From contig JAEVZN010000039.1 of the NCBI GenBank assembly GCA_023392205.1, positions 1-6,057 on the forward strand: a stretch of DNA of 6,057 bases, written 5' to 3'. The notes beneath the pieces were generated by a model. The model worked only from the letters and a program-made list of their open reading frames with translations. It was not told the DNA's origin and did not search any database. Numbering within the stretch: position 1 is the first letter of the stretch; every line of letters starts with the position of its first letter. The stretch is from Pseudomonadota bacterium. Lineage in GTDB: Bacteria; Pseudomonadota; Alphaproteobacteria; Rhizobiales; Xanthobacteraceae. A program made the position numbers and the translations under genes. Below, piece by piece: positions 1 through 5,942 of the stretch.

Positions 1-1127
1 ATCGAGATGCGATTGCGGCCGGACGTCTTGGCGGCGTAAAGGGCGCGATCAGCCCGGCTCAACAGCTCGGAAATGCGCACAGCGTCGGCCGGGGCTTGCG
101 CAATGCCGATGCTGACGGTGGCATTCATGACATGCCCAGCGATCTCATAACCGCGTAGCTCGAACGCGGAGCGGACGCGCTCGCCCACCATGGCCGCCGT
201 CTCGCTGCCACCGGGCAGAATGGCCGCAAATTCCTCGCCACCCAGGCGCCCGACAATATCGTGTACGCGCATGCTCGAGCTTACGGTTTCTCCGAAGGCG
301 ACCAGCGCGTCGTCGCCGGCTTCGTGACCGAAGCGATCGTTGATCGATTTGAAGTGATCGAGATCGAACATCATCACCGATACCGGCTGTCCTTCTTTGC
401 GCTGCTTTTCGATCAGCTTTTCGGCCGCCTCCAGAAAGCCGCGCCGGTTGAAAAGACCGGTGAGATGATCGGTCATGGCGGCGGTCTTGTGAACGAGCGC
501 GCTGTGATCCTTGGCCATCACCACCACAATGAACGCCGTTCCGACCACGTAAAGGAGGGTCAGAAGCGCGAAGAGCGGAAACCAGTTTCCGTTATGGGAT
601 GGCTCAGGAACGAGCAATGTCGTCACGATCGGCGACAGGAAGATTGCACCGTGCATGACGGGGACTAGAAAAGCGCGTGCGGCACGCGGTCCTTTCGCTT
701 TGCGGCGATCCCAGCGCAATTCAGTTGCCGTCATGACGGCATAGAAGGAAATGATGAGCGAGCTGAGCACCACGCGCGCATTGTCGCGTTCGATCAGATC
801 CGGAATATGCGTAACCATGAGCCAGATGAACGCTCCGGCCAGCGCGACGCTCGGCAAAGTCGGGCGTCCGTGAAATTTTCGGGCGCCGCTCCAGATCAGC
901 CCGCAACAGATGAACAGCATCGCACTGGATAGATCGACGCTTGTCGCGGGCGTCCCCGGTCCAAAGACCCACCATCCGACGGCACAGCCCCCGATCAGAT
1001 AGGCGGCCGCCCAATAGCCCAACGCCCGCACCGAGCGATCCTGCAGCCACAGGACCAATAGAAAGATGCCGAGAAGACATGTGATGCAGGTGGATACCAG
1101 GAACAGGGTCGGAATATCGAGCGCCAT
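1..1127 (-). CDS. Membrane-anchored diguanylate cyclase (GGDEF domain), C-terminus cut by window edge
   Basis: The protein should condense two GTP into the second messenger cyclic di-GMP at the inner face of the cytoplasmic membrane. The 375 visible residues begin with a very hydrophobic half (about 7-28, 36-56, 64-82, 92-108, 118-135, 150-172 and 182-204), so six or seven membrane segments with no recognised sensory domain. A complete-looking GGDEF domain follows: DHLTGLFNRR at 220-229, FDLDHFK at 254-260 (metal-binding D255), NDRFGHEAGD at 263-272 and the active-site GGEEF at 296-300. RVHD at 287-290 lies exactly five residues before GGEEF, the position of the inhibitory I-site, so product feedback is expected. 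No EAL domain is seen in the visible part. The ATG at 1127 has a GAGG about five bases upstream. The gene lies beyond the rpsI terminator, so it probably has its own promoter. Family assignment is firm; input signal and output are unknown. Confidence 0.93.
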   Translation of the reverse strand, partial: MALDIPTLFLVSTCITCLLGIFLLVLWLQDRSVRALGYWAAAYLIGGCAVGWWVFGPGTPATSVDLSSAMLFICCGLIWSGARKFHGRPTLPSVALAGAFIWLMVTHIPDLIERDNARVVLSSLIISFYAVMTATELRWDRRKAKGPRAARAFLVPVMHGAIFLSPIVTTLLVPEPSHNGNWFPLFALLTLLYVVGTAFIVVVMAKDHSALVHKTAAMTDHLTGLFNRRGFLEAAEKLIEKQRKEGQPVSVMMFDLDHFKSINDRFGHEAGDDALVAFGETVSSSMRVHDIVGRLGGEEFAAILPGGSETAAMVGERVRSAFELRGYEIAGHVMNATVSIGIAQAPADAVRISELLSRADRALYAAKTSGRNRIS

Positions 1128-1201
1128 CAGTGCCTCGTCGCGCCGGTCCCCGCGCCGTCCGGGAATCGCAGCGGCGGATGCCTTACGAATTGACTGACAG
1201 A

Positions 1202-1218
1202 AATACCGACGAGGTATT
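1202..1218. repeat. Inverted repeat upstream of the diguanylate cyclase gene
   Basis: AATACC and GGTATT form a perfect 6-bp inverted repeat around a 5-base centre (GACGA). It lies about 75-90 bases upstream of the cyclase start, in the 138-base gap between that start and the rpsI terminator. The spacing would suit a dimeric regulator's operator. There is no T-tract, so it is not a terminator. I could not identify a convincing -35/-10 pair in this gap. A 6-bp palindrome can arise by chance, so the regulatory reading is inference. Confidence 0.3.
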
Positions 1219-1265
1219 GTTTCCTGCTTTCCAGCACCCCCTGCATTTTCGGTAAAAACGCACAT

Positions 1266-1295
1266 AAAAAAGGGGCCAATTGGCCCCCCTTTTTT
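1266..1295 (-). terminator. Rho-independent terminator of the rplM-rpsI operon
   Basis: GGGGCC and GGCCCC pair around an AATT loop (1272-1287). On the minus strand the stem is followed directly by six T (complement of A1266-1271), about 30 bases past the rpsI stop. On the plus strand the stem is followed by CC and six T, so it could also work in that direction. This is the strongest terminator in the window, and it separates the ribosomal operon from the diguanylate cyclase. Confidence 0.92.
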
Positions 1296-1325
1296 GATGA
1301 CAAGTTTTGCTTTGGTTCCCGGCGA

Positions 1326-1805
1326 TCAGCGCTTCGAGAACTGGAAGGACCTGCGGGCCTTGGCGCGACCGTATTTCTTGCGTTCGACCACACGCGGATC
1401 GCGCGTGAGGAAGCCGCCACGCTTCAACGGCGTGCGCAGGTCCGGCTCGAAATAGGTGAGAGCCTTGGAAATCCCGTGCCGCACGGCGCCGGCCTGACCG
1501 GACAATCCGCCTCCGGATACGGTGCAGATCACGTCGTACTGACCGGTGCGGCTCGCAGCCACGATCGGCTGCTGGATGAGCATGCGCAGAACCGGGCGGG
1601 CGAAGAAGGTTTCGACCGGCTTGGTATTGACCACGATCTTGCCGGAGCCCGGCTTGATCCAGACGCGCGCCACGGCGTTCTTGCGCTTGCCGGTGGCATA
1701 GGCGCGGCCCTGGCTGTCGAGCTTCTGAACGTGCTGGGGCTGATCGACGGTGTCTTGCGACTTCAGCGCGGAAAGGCCTTCGAGAGACTGAACGGATTCG
1801 GCCAT
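1326..1805 (-). CDS. rpsI: Small ribosomal subunit protein S9 (uS9)
   Basis: S9 is a 30S subunit protein whose C-terminal tail reaches toward the P-site tRNA. The 159-residue product has the family signature [19 protein letters not shown] at 98-116, the [17 protein letters not shown] block at 39-55, and the basic end RRSFQFSKR with the universal SKR terminus. It is about 30 residues longer than the E. coli protein because of an N-terminal extension (1-33) that is acidic to neutral; such extensions are usual in alphaproteobacterial S9. The ATG at 1805 sits two bases after the rplM stop, so translation is probably coupled; no strong Shine-Dalgarno is seen. A hairpin terminator follows the stop. 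No damage or unusual residue is visible. Confidence 0.98.
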   Translation of the reverse strand: MAESVQSLEGLSALKSQDTVDQPQHVQKLDSQGRAYATGKRKNAVARVWIKPGSGKIVVNTKPVETFFARPVLRMLIQQPIVAASRTGQYDVICTVSGGGLSGQAGAVRHGISKALTYFEPDLRTPLKRGGFLTRDPRVVERKKYGRAKARRSFQFSKR

Positions 1806-1807
1806 GG

Positions 1808-2269
1808 TCAGGCTGCCTTGTTCTTGCGGTTCAATGCGCCGACATCCAGCGCCTCGGGCTTCTGGGCTTCATGCGGATGGTCGGTACCGGGATAGACACG
1901 CAGGTTACCGAGCTGCTTGCGGCCAAGCGGGCCACGCGGCAGCATCCGCTCGACTGCTTTCTCCACGATGCGCTCGGGAAAGCGGCCCTCGAAGATCGAC
2001 TTGGCCGATCGCTCCTTGATGCCGCCGATAAAGCCGGTGTGATGATAGTAGATCTTCTGGTCGCGCTTGCGCCCGGTGAAGACGACTTTCTCGGCGTTGA
2101 TGACGATGACATTATCGCCGTCATCGACATGGGGGGTAAAGCTCGGCTTGTGTTTGCCGCGCAGCCGCAGGGCGATGATAGACGCCAGACGGCCGACAAC
2201 GAGGCCGGTGGCGTCAATCACCACCCATTTTTTCTCGACGTCGGCGGGCTTCGCCGAAAAGGTTTGCAT
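1808..2269 (-). CDS. rplM: Large ribosomal subunit protein L13 (uL13)
   Basis: L13 is an early-assembling 50S protein that binds 23S rRNA. The 153-residue product has the expected opening ([18 protein letters not shown] at 13-30), the [20 protein letters not shown] stretch at 38-57, [10 protein letters not shown] at 74-83, and the family signature region [18 protein letters not shown] at 106-123 followed by RVYPG. Length is slightly above the E. coli protein (142 residues) because of short terminal additions. It is the first gene of the rplM-rpsI pair. The start at 2269 fits the family N-terminus, but the leader has no clear Shine-Dalgarno; the predicted transcript leader is only about 27 bases. 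Confidence 0.98.
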   Translation of the reverse strand: MQTFSAKPADVEKKWVVIDATGLVVGRLASIIALRLRGKHKPSFTPHVDDGDNVIVINAEKVVFTGRKRDQKIYYHHTGFIGGIKERSAKSIFEGRFPERIVEKAVERMLPRGPLGRKQLGNLRVYPGTDHPHEAQKPEALDVGALNRKNKAA

Positions 2270-2303
2270 GGTCGATTGTCCGGAGGGGTTGAGTTGGCGC
2301 TGC

Positions 2304-2331
2304 TTCTAGCGAAAGCGCCGCAGCCGGTCAA
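2304..2331 (-). promoter_or_regulatory. Probable sigma-70 type promoter of rplM-rpsI
   Basis: Read on the minus strand, TTGACC (2331-2326) and CTAGAA (2309-2304) are separated by 16 bases. This matches the usual alphaproteobacterial housekeeping promoter pattern well. Transcription would start near 2297 and leave about 27 bases before the rplM ATG. Seen by eye only; a second, read-through contribution from the thioesterase gene upstream is possible because no terminator lies between them. Confidence 0.6.
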
Positions 2332-2398
2332 TGCTCCCCAGTCGATCAAACCGCTGACATTACAATAGGTTACAAAAATGGTTTTATATTACCTGCGA
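2332..2398. other. Spacer with an AT-rich patch between thioesterase and rplM
   Basis: This gap contains an AT-rich stretch (about 2358-2393, with runs such as ACAAAAATGGTTTTATATTA) in otherwise GC-rich DNA. It lies directly upstream of the rplM -35 and could act as an upstream activating element for a ribosomal promoter, which is inference. AAAA-TGG-TTTT can form a weak hairpin, but it has no GC stem, so I do not call a terminator for the thioesterase gene. Confidence 0.3.
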
Positions 2399-2836
2399 CT
2401 AACCTCGTGTTTCCGGCGGGATTGAGTAGGTCGACGTTACATGGGCGATCGGCTCGTCCATGCCGTCCGAAAACATATGGACCTCCATGACCGCCAGCCG
2501 CTTCCCGAGTTTCAGAATCCGCGCCTCAGCCAGGATATCGCGTTGTGCGGGCCGCCGCAGGAAATTGATGTTCAGGTTGATCGTCACCGCCAGCGCGACC
2601 GGACCGATGGCCGAGAGTACCGCCACGTATAATGCGAAATCCGCCAGCATCATCATGGCCGGGCCGGAAATCGTTCCGCCGGGCCGGATATGCCGCGCGT
2701 GATAAGCTAGCCGGACCCGGCATCCGCCATGCTCGACATGCTCGATGAGGATGCCGCTTTCCGGATGAAAGGCCTGCGGAAATTCGCGCGAGAGAAAATG
2801 CTCCAGGTCATCCTTCGCCATTACAGGAGCCCGCAC
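2399..2836 (-). CDS. PaaI-like hotdog-fold acyl-CoA thioesterase
   Basis: Predicted to hydrolyse an acyl-CoA thioester in the cytoplasm; the substrate is not known. With the GTG start at 2836 the product has 145 residues, close to the usual 130-150 of the family. Numbering from that start, RPGGTISGPAMMMLADFALY (51-70) is the hotdog central helix region with the conserved Gly and Asp, and TINLNINFLRRP (85-96) is the following strand. The C-terminus has the KLGKRLAVMEV and AHVTSTYSIP strands typical of the fold. An upstream in-frame ATG at 2878 gives 159 residues and a downstream ATG at 2821 gives 140. I prefer 2836 because only it has a well-placed GGAGG. It is divergent from a crotonase-family gene and upstream of rplM on the same strand. 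Confidence 0.85.
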   Translation of the reverse strand: MRAPVMAKDDLEHFLSREFPQAFHPESGILIEHVEHGGCRVRLAYHARHIRPGGTISGPAMMMLADFALYVAVLSAIGPVALAVTINLNINFLRRPAQRDILAEARILKLGKRLAVMEVHMFSDGMDEPIAHVTSTYSIPPETRG

Positions 2837-2924
2837 GACATCCCTCCCCTGACACCCGGCCAGCGTCGCGACCGACATCAGGATCGGATACTATGATGAC
2901 ACTTCCGCCGCAAAGGTTTGCCGC
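2837..2924. other. Divergent control region between thioesterase and crotonase-like genes
   Basis: If the thioesterase starts at 2836, these 88 bases must hold both divergent promoters. A TACTAT (2889-2894) could be a plus-strand -10, but no good -35 lies 16-18 bases upstream. A GTCGCGAC palindrome lies at 2865-2872. AAAGG at about 2912-2916, eight bases before the ATG at 2925, is the likely ribosome binding site of the crotonase-like gene. No promoter can be called with confidence. Confidence 0.3.
2843..2847 (-). promoter_or_regulatory. Shine-Dalgarno GGAGG that favours a GTG start for the thioesterase
   Basis: On the minus strand AGGGGAGGGA (2850-2841) contains GGAGG with a 6-base spacer to an in-frame GTG at 2836. 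The ATG at 2821 lies 21 bases past the GGAGG, too far away, and the ATG at 2878 lies upstream of it with no visible Shine-Dalgarno of its own. Confidence 0.6.
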
Positions 2925-3740
2925 ATGAATATCCACGCTCAGGCTGCAGATGCCGTTCATGTCCTGCACGACAACAATGGTCCGGTTGCGATCCTCACCC
3001 TCAACCGGCCCGGGGCGCGCAACAGCCTTTCAGTCGCGATGATCGAAGCACTGACGCAGAGCCTCGAAAATGTTGCCAGCGACAGGTCGATCCGCGCCCT
3101 CGTCATCGCGGCGAATGGGCCTGCCTTCTGTGCCGGGCACGATCTGAAGGAATTGACAGGGCGGCGCTCGGATGCCGACGGAGGACGCGCATTTTTCAAA
3201 GAGGTCATGACGCGCTGCAGCGCGATGATGCAGTCCATCGTGGCGATGCCTCAGCCTGTCATCGCAGCGGTCCAAGGAGTAGCGACCGCCGCCGGCTGCC
3301 AGCTGGTCGCGACCTGCGATCTTGCGGTCGCCGCGAGGGACGCACGCTTTGCCACGCCGGGGGTCGATATCGGATTATTCTGTTCGACACCCATGGTCGC
3401 CCTCACCCGCAATATCGCCCACAAACCGGCGATGCATATGCTTCTGACCGGCGATCCGATCACCGCAGAGGAAGCGCGCCGGCTGGGGCTCATCAACCAT
3501 GTCGTTGCGAATGGCACCGCGCTGGACGCAGCACTCGCCCTGGCGATGCGTATTGCCGGAAAGTCTTCGTCGACTGTGGCGACCGGCAAGCGGGCTTTTT
3601 ACCGGCAGGCCGGTTTGCCGCTCGCCGAGGCGTATGCCTACGCTGCGGAGGTCATGACGGACAACATGATGACCCGCGATGCGAATGAAGGCATCTGCGC
3701 CTTCATTGAAAAAAGACCACCCGACTGGGCGGATGGATGA
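2925..3740 (+). CDS. Enoyl-CoA hydratase/isomerase (crotonase) family protein, ECHDC3-like
   Basis: The 271-residue product is a full-length crotonase-fold protein expected to bind an acyl-CoA. The two oxyanion-hole segments are present: FCAGHDLKEL at 68-77 and GVATAAGCQLVATCD at 118-132. The sequence GCQLVATCDLAVA, FATPGVDIGLFCSTP (142-156) and the ending ICAFIEKRPPDW resemble the ECHDC3 subgroup known from animals and many proteobacteria. Both glutamates that activate water in classical hydratases (E144 and E164 of the rat enzyme) are replaced, by Q126 and G146 at the same 20-residue spacing. Ordinary enoyl-CoA hydration is therefore doubtful; isomerase, hydrolase or another acyl-CoA activity is possible. 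The start at 2925 has AAAGG eight bases upstream. The next gene follows after 56 bases without a terminator, so they are probably co-transcribed. Confidence 0.93.
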   Translation: MNIHAQAADAVHVLHDNNGPVAILTLNRPGARNSLSVAMIEALTQSLENVASDRSIRALVIAANGPAFCAGHDLKELTGRRSDADGGRAFFKEVMTRCSAMMQSIVAMPQPVIAAVQGVATAAGCQLVATCDLAVAARDARFATPGVDIGLFCSTPMVALTRNIAHKPAMHMLLTGDPITAEEARRLGLINHVVANGTALDAALALAMRIAGKSSSTVATGKRAFYRQAGLPLAEAYAYAAEVMTDNMMTRDANEGICAFIEKRPPDWADG

Positions 3741-3796
3741 TACGCATCCCGCTCAACGTCCCAACATTGCAGACCGGTACCTGGCACATCTGAAAA

Positions 3797-4378
3797 ATGA
3801 ATCACGACAATTACAGCGACGGCTATATCCGCAGCATTCTCAATACCGTCAAAACCATCGCCGTCGTCGGTGTCTCGCCGAAAACCAGCCGACCGAGTTT
3901 CTTCGTATTCAAATATCTGCTTGAGCGCAGCTACCGGATGATACCGGTCAACCCCGGACAGGCTGGCGGCGAGTTGCTGGGCCAGAAAGTCTACGCCGCC
4001 TTATCCGATATCCCGGAATCCGTGGATATGGTCGACGTCTTCCGAAACTCCGATGCCGCGCTAGGCGTGGTGCAGGAGGCTCTGGCCCTCGCGCCGAAAC
4101 CGCGTGTGATCTGGATGCAACTTGGCGTCCGCAACGACGCGGCCGCGGCACTGGCCGAAGCGGCGGGCATACTAGTGGTCATGAACCGCTGCCCGAAGAT
4201 CGAGTATGGCCGGTTGTCGTCAGAAATCTCTTGGATGGGCGTAAACTCCCGCACCCTATCCTCCAAGCGGACACCGCTGCCGGGCGCAGGAAAGCAGCGC
4301 CTGTCTCTGCAACGGCAGAGCCAGACAGGAGGCGCGACGGTTGCGACGTTGCGCGCGCAGAAGGACAACGCCGAATAG
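3797..4378 (+). CDS. CoA-binding domain protein (YccU type)
   Basis: A small cytoplasmic Rossmann-fold protein of the family related to the CoA-binding domain of succinyl-CoA synthetase; the cellular role of the stand-alone family is not established. Residues 20-36 carry the nucleotide/CoA-binding loop (TIAVVGVSPKTSRPSFF), followed by MIPVNPG (48-54), VDMVDVFRN (76-84), WMQLGV (106-111) and the conserved NRCPKIEYGRL (130-140). The core is about 140 residues, the whole family length. Here a further 50 residues follow, basic and rich in Ser, Gln and Lys, with no recognised domain; I recall shorter tails of this kind in related alphaproteobacterial proteins. The start at 3797 lacks a clear Shine-Dalgarno. 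It sits 56 bases after the crotonase-like gene and 162 bases before metY, suggesting an acyl-CoA-linked pair. Confidence 0.92.
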   Translation: MNHDNYSDGYIRSILNTVKTIAVVGVSPKTSRPSFFVFKYLLERSYRMIPVNPGQAGGELLGQKVYAALSDIPESVDMVDVFRNSDAALGVVQEALALAPKPRVIWMQLGVRNDAAAALAEAAGILVVMNRCPKIEYGRLSSEISWMGVNSRTLSSKRTPLPGAGKQRLSLQRQSQTGGATVATLRAQKDNAE

Positions 4379-4540
4379 CCGGGCGGATTAGAATGATTTG
4401 CTGACATTGCTACCATTCACGGGATAGCTTGCCTTATTGATGCAAAACACCGCTGGCGGCTTGACCCTGTATCTTGCTCGGATAAACCAGCGCCGGAACT
4501 TCAAGAGAGACGTCGCAACCGCAGCCGGAGGGAAGATGCG
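4379..4540 (+). other. metY leader with candidate promoter and possible pseudoknot
   Basis: No terminator for the upstream gene is visible. Two weak promoter options exist. One is CTGACA (4401-4406) with ATAGCT (4424-4429), spacer 17. The other is TTGACC (4461-4466) with a poor -10 in the AT-rich ATAAACC. CGCTGG (4451-4456) can pair with CCAGCG (4487-4492). CTTGA (4460-4464), inside that loop, can pair with TCAAG (4501-4505), which would make an H-type pseudoknot. Methionine genes of this bacterial class often have the SAM-II riboswitch, also an H-type pseudoknot, but I do not find its conserved GCUAAA-type core. GGAGG (4527-4531), nine bases before the metY ATG, is a strong ribosome binding site. 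Confidence 0.35.
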
Positions 4541-5821
4541 ATGACTGAACGCATACCGGGTTTTGCTACGCTTGCCATTCATGCCGGGGCACAGCCGGAC
4601 CCGACAACCGGCGCGCGCGCGACACCGATCTATCAGACCACGTCGTACGTGTTCGACGATGTCGACCATGCCGCGTCACTGTTCGGTCTGCAGACATTCG
4701 GTAACATCTATACCCGGATCGGCAATCCGACTTGCGCGGTGCTTGAGGAAAGGATCGCCGCGCTGGAGGGCGGGACAGCGGGTCTCGCAACGGCATCGGG
4801 CCACGCTGCGCAAGTGCTGGTGATGCAGGCGTTGATGATGCCCGGCGAGGAATTCGTCGCGTCAAGTAAGCTCTATGGCGGGTCGATCAACCAGTTCAAT
4901 CATGCCTTCAAGAGCTTCGGCTGGAACGTCGCCTGGGCGGACCCTGACGACATTGCTTCCTTCGAGCGCGCGATCACACCCAAGACAAAAGCGATCTTCA
5001 TTGAGTCAATTGCCAATCCTGGTGGTGTGATGACCGACATCGAGGCCATCGCCAATATCGCGAGGCGCGCGGGTGTTCCGCTGATAGTCGATAACACTCT
5101 GGCCACGCCGTATCTTTGCAAGCCTATCGATCATGGCGCCGATATCGTCGTCCATTCGCTGACCAAGTTTCTCGGCGGTCATGGAAATTCCATCGGCGGG
5201 ATGATCGTCGACGCAGGCACTTTCAACTGGTCGCGCGAAGGCAGGTATCCGATGCTCTCGGAGCCGCGGCCCGAATATTCGGGAATCGTGCTGCATGAGA
5301 CCTTTGGCAATTTCGCTTTTGCGATTGCCTGCCGCGTGCTCGGACTGCGCGATCTTGGGCCGGCGCTGTCTCCGTTCAACGCATTTATGATCCTGACCGG
5401 CGTCGAGACATTGCCGCTGCGCATGCAGCGCCATTGCGACAATGCAAAAGCCGTTGCGCAATGGCTGTCCGCGCAATCACAGATCGCCTGGGTGAGCTAT
5501 CCGGGCCTTGCCGGCGATCGCTACCATGATCTCGCCAAGCGCTATTGCCCGAAAGGCGCCGGGGCGGTGTTCACTTTCGGCCTGAAGGGCGGCTATGAGG
5601 CCGGGATCAAGCTTGTCTCGAATGTGAAGCTGTTCTCGCATCTGGCCAATATCGGCGACACGCGGTCGCTGATCATCCATCCCGCCTCCACCACGCATCG
5701 GCAATTGAGCGATGCCCAGCGCAGTCAGGCCGGCGCGGGCTCCGACGTCGTACGCCTGTCCATCGGTCTGGAGGATAAAGACGACATCATCGCCGATCTG
5801 GAGCAGGCGCTGGCGGCATGA
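4541..5821 (+). CDS. metY: O-acetylhomoserine sulfhydrylase (aminocarboxypropyltransferase), PLP-dependent
   Basis: Converts O-acetyl-L-homoserine and sulfide to L-homocysteine and acetate, the direct sulfhydrylation route to methionine, in the cytoplasm. The 426-residue product has the full length of the MetY group of Cys/Met-metabolism PLP enzymes. Key parts are the YTRIGNPT phosphate-contacting loop at 57-64, ASGHAA at 85-90, VDNTLATPYLCKP at 183-195 with the pyridine-binding D184, and VVHSLTKFLGGHG at 203-215 with the PLP lysine K209. The end has NIGDTRSLIIHPASTTHRQL at 370-389 and the substrate-carboxylate arginine in RLSIG at 405-409. The DNTLATPY form and the length favour MetY over cystathionine gamma-synthase (about 380 residues), though some activity overlap is known in the family. 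ATG 4541 has GGAGG at 4527-4531. An ATG at 4536 is out of frame. Confidence 0.95.
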   Translation: MTERIPGFATLAIHAGAQPDPTTGARATPIYQTTSYVFDDVDHAASLFGLQTFGNIYTRIGNPTCAVLEERIAALEGGTAGLATASGHAAQVLVMQALMMPGEEFVASSKLYGGSINQFNHAFKSFGWNVAWADPDDIASFERAITPKTKAIFIESIANPGGVMTDIEAIANIARRAGVPLIVDNTLATPYLCKPIDHGADIVVHSLTKFLGGHGNSIGGMIVDAGTFNWSREGRYPMLSEPRPEYSGIVLHETFGNFAFAIACRVLGLRDLGPALSPFNAFMILTGVETLPLRMQRHCDNAKAVAQWLSAQSQIAWVSYPGLAGDRYHDLAKRYCPKGAGAVFTFGLKGGYEAGIKLVSNVKLFSHLANIGDTRSLIIHPASTTHRQLSDAQRSQAGAGSDVVRLSIGLEDKDDIIADLEQALAA

Positions 5822-5848
5822 TCAGTTCGAAGACGCGCCAACACAATC

Positions 5849-5864
5849 GTTAACGCGCTTTAAC
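5849..5864. promoter_or_regulatory. TTAA-N6-TTAA palindrome overlapping the -35 of the last gene
   Basis: GTTAACGCGCTTTAAC has perfect GTTAA / TTAAC arms. It resembles the CtrA binding site of alphaproteobacteria (TTAA-N7-TTAA), but the spacer is one base short. Its right half is also the -35 of the promoter at 5860-5888, a common arrangement for CtrA-controlled promoters. Assignment to CtrA is tentative. Confidence 0.35.
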
Positions 5865-5888
5865 CGGCGTTTCGCAGATCGTTATAAT
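5860..5888 (+). promoter_or_regulatory. Promoter of the gene at 5947
   Basis: TTAACC (5860-5865), a near-consensus -35, is followed after exactly 17 bases by TATAAT (5883-5888), a perfect -10. Transcription would start near 5895 and give a leader of about 50 bases before the ATG at 5947. It is the best promoter match in the window apart from that of rplM. Confidence 0.6.
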
Positions 5889-5913
5889 TTGCAGCAATAT
5901 TTCGTAGATATGA

Positions 5914-5942
5914 GGGGCTCGGGAACGACGCAACGGAGCCCC
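5914..5942 (+). promoter_or_regulatory. Leader hairpin that would cover the Shine-Dalgarno of the last gene
   Basis: GGGGCTC (5914-5920) and GAGCCCC (5936-5942) form a perfect 7-bp GC-rich stem with a 15-base loop. The only Shine-Dalgarno for the ATG at 5947 is GGAG (5935-5938), and three of its four bases lie in the 3' arm of the stem. If the hairpin forms in the mRNA, it should limit ribosome access. There is no T-tract, so it is not a terminator. Confidence 0.45.

Noticed and set aside
261..668. Plus-strand open frame of 135 codons
   Set aside because: It lies antisense to the GGDEF coding sequence, whose motifs are clear on the minus strand; the product is His/Arg-rich and unlike any family.
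721..1080. Minus-strand open frame of 119 codons inside the diguanylate cyclase
   Set aside because: It is in a shifted frame of the same strand; the true frame gives continuous membrane segments leading into the GGDEF domain.
1127..1420. Minus-strand open frame spanning the rpsI end and the intergenic gap
   Set aside because: It crosses the strong terminator, overlaps rpsI in another frame and has no recognisable motif; not a gene.
1871..2368. Plus-strand open frame of 165 codons across rplM
   Set aside because: Antisense to the clearly identified L13 gene; a GC-rich codon-bias shadow.
2918..3688. Plus-strand open frame of 256 codons starting seven bases before the crotonase-like gene
   Set aside because: Shifted frame of the real gene; its product is Arg/Cys-rich with no family motif, whereas the 2925 frame has full crotonase motifs.
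4379..4540. SAM-II riboswitch before metY
   Set aside because: The gene and bacterial group fit, but the conserved core (including a GCUAAA-type segment near the ribosome binding site) is not visible; only a generic pseudoknot pairing could be found.
5914..5942. Terminator of metY
   Set aside because: The stem is good but has no following T-tract, and it lies between a promoter and the next start codon.
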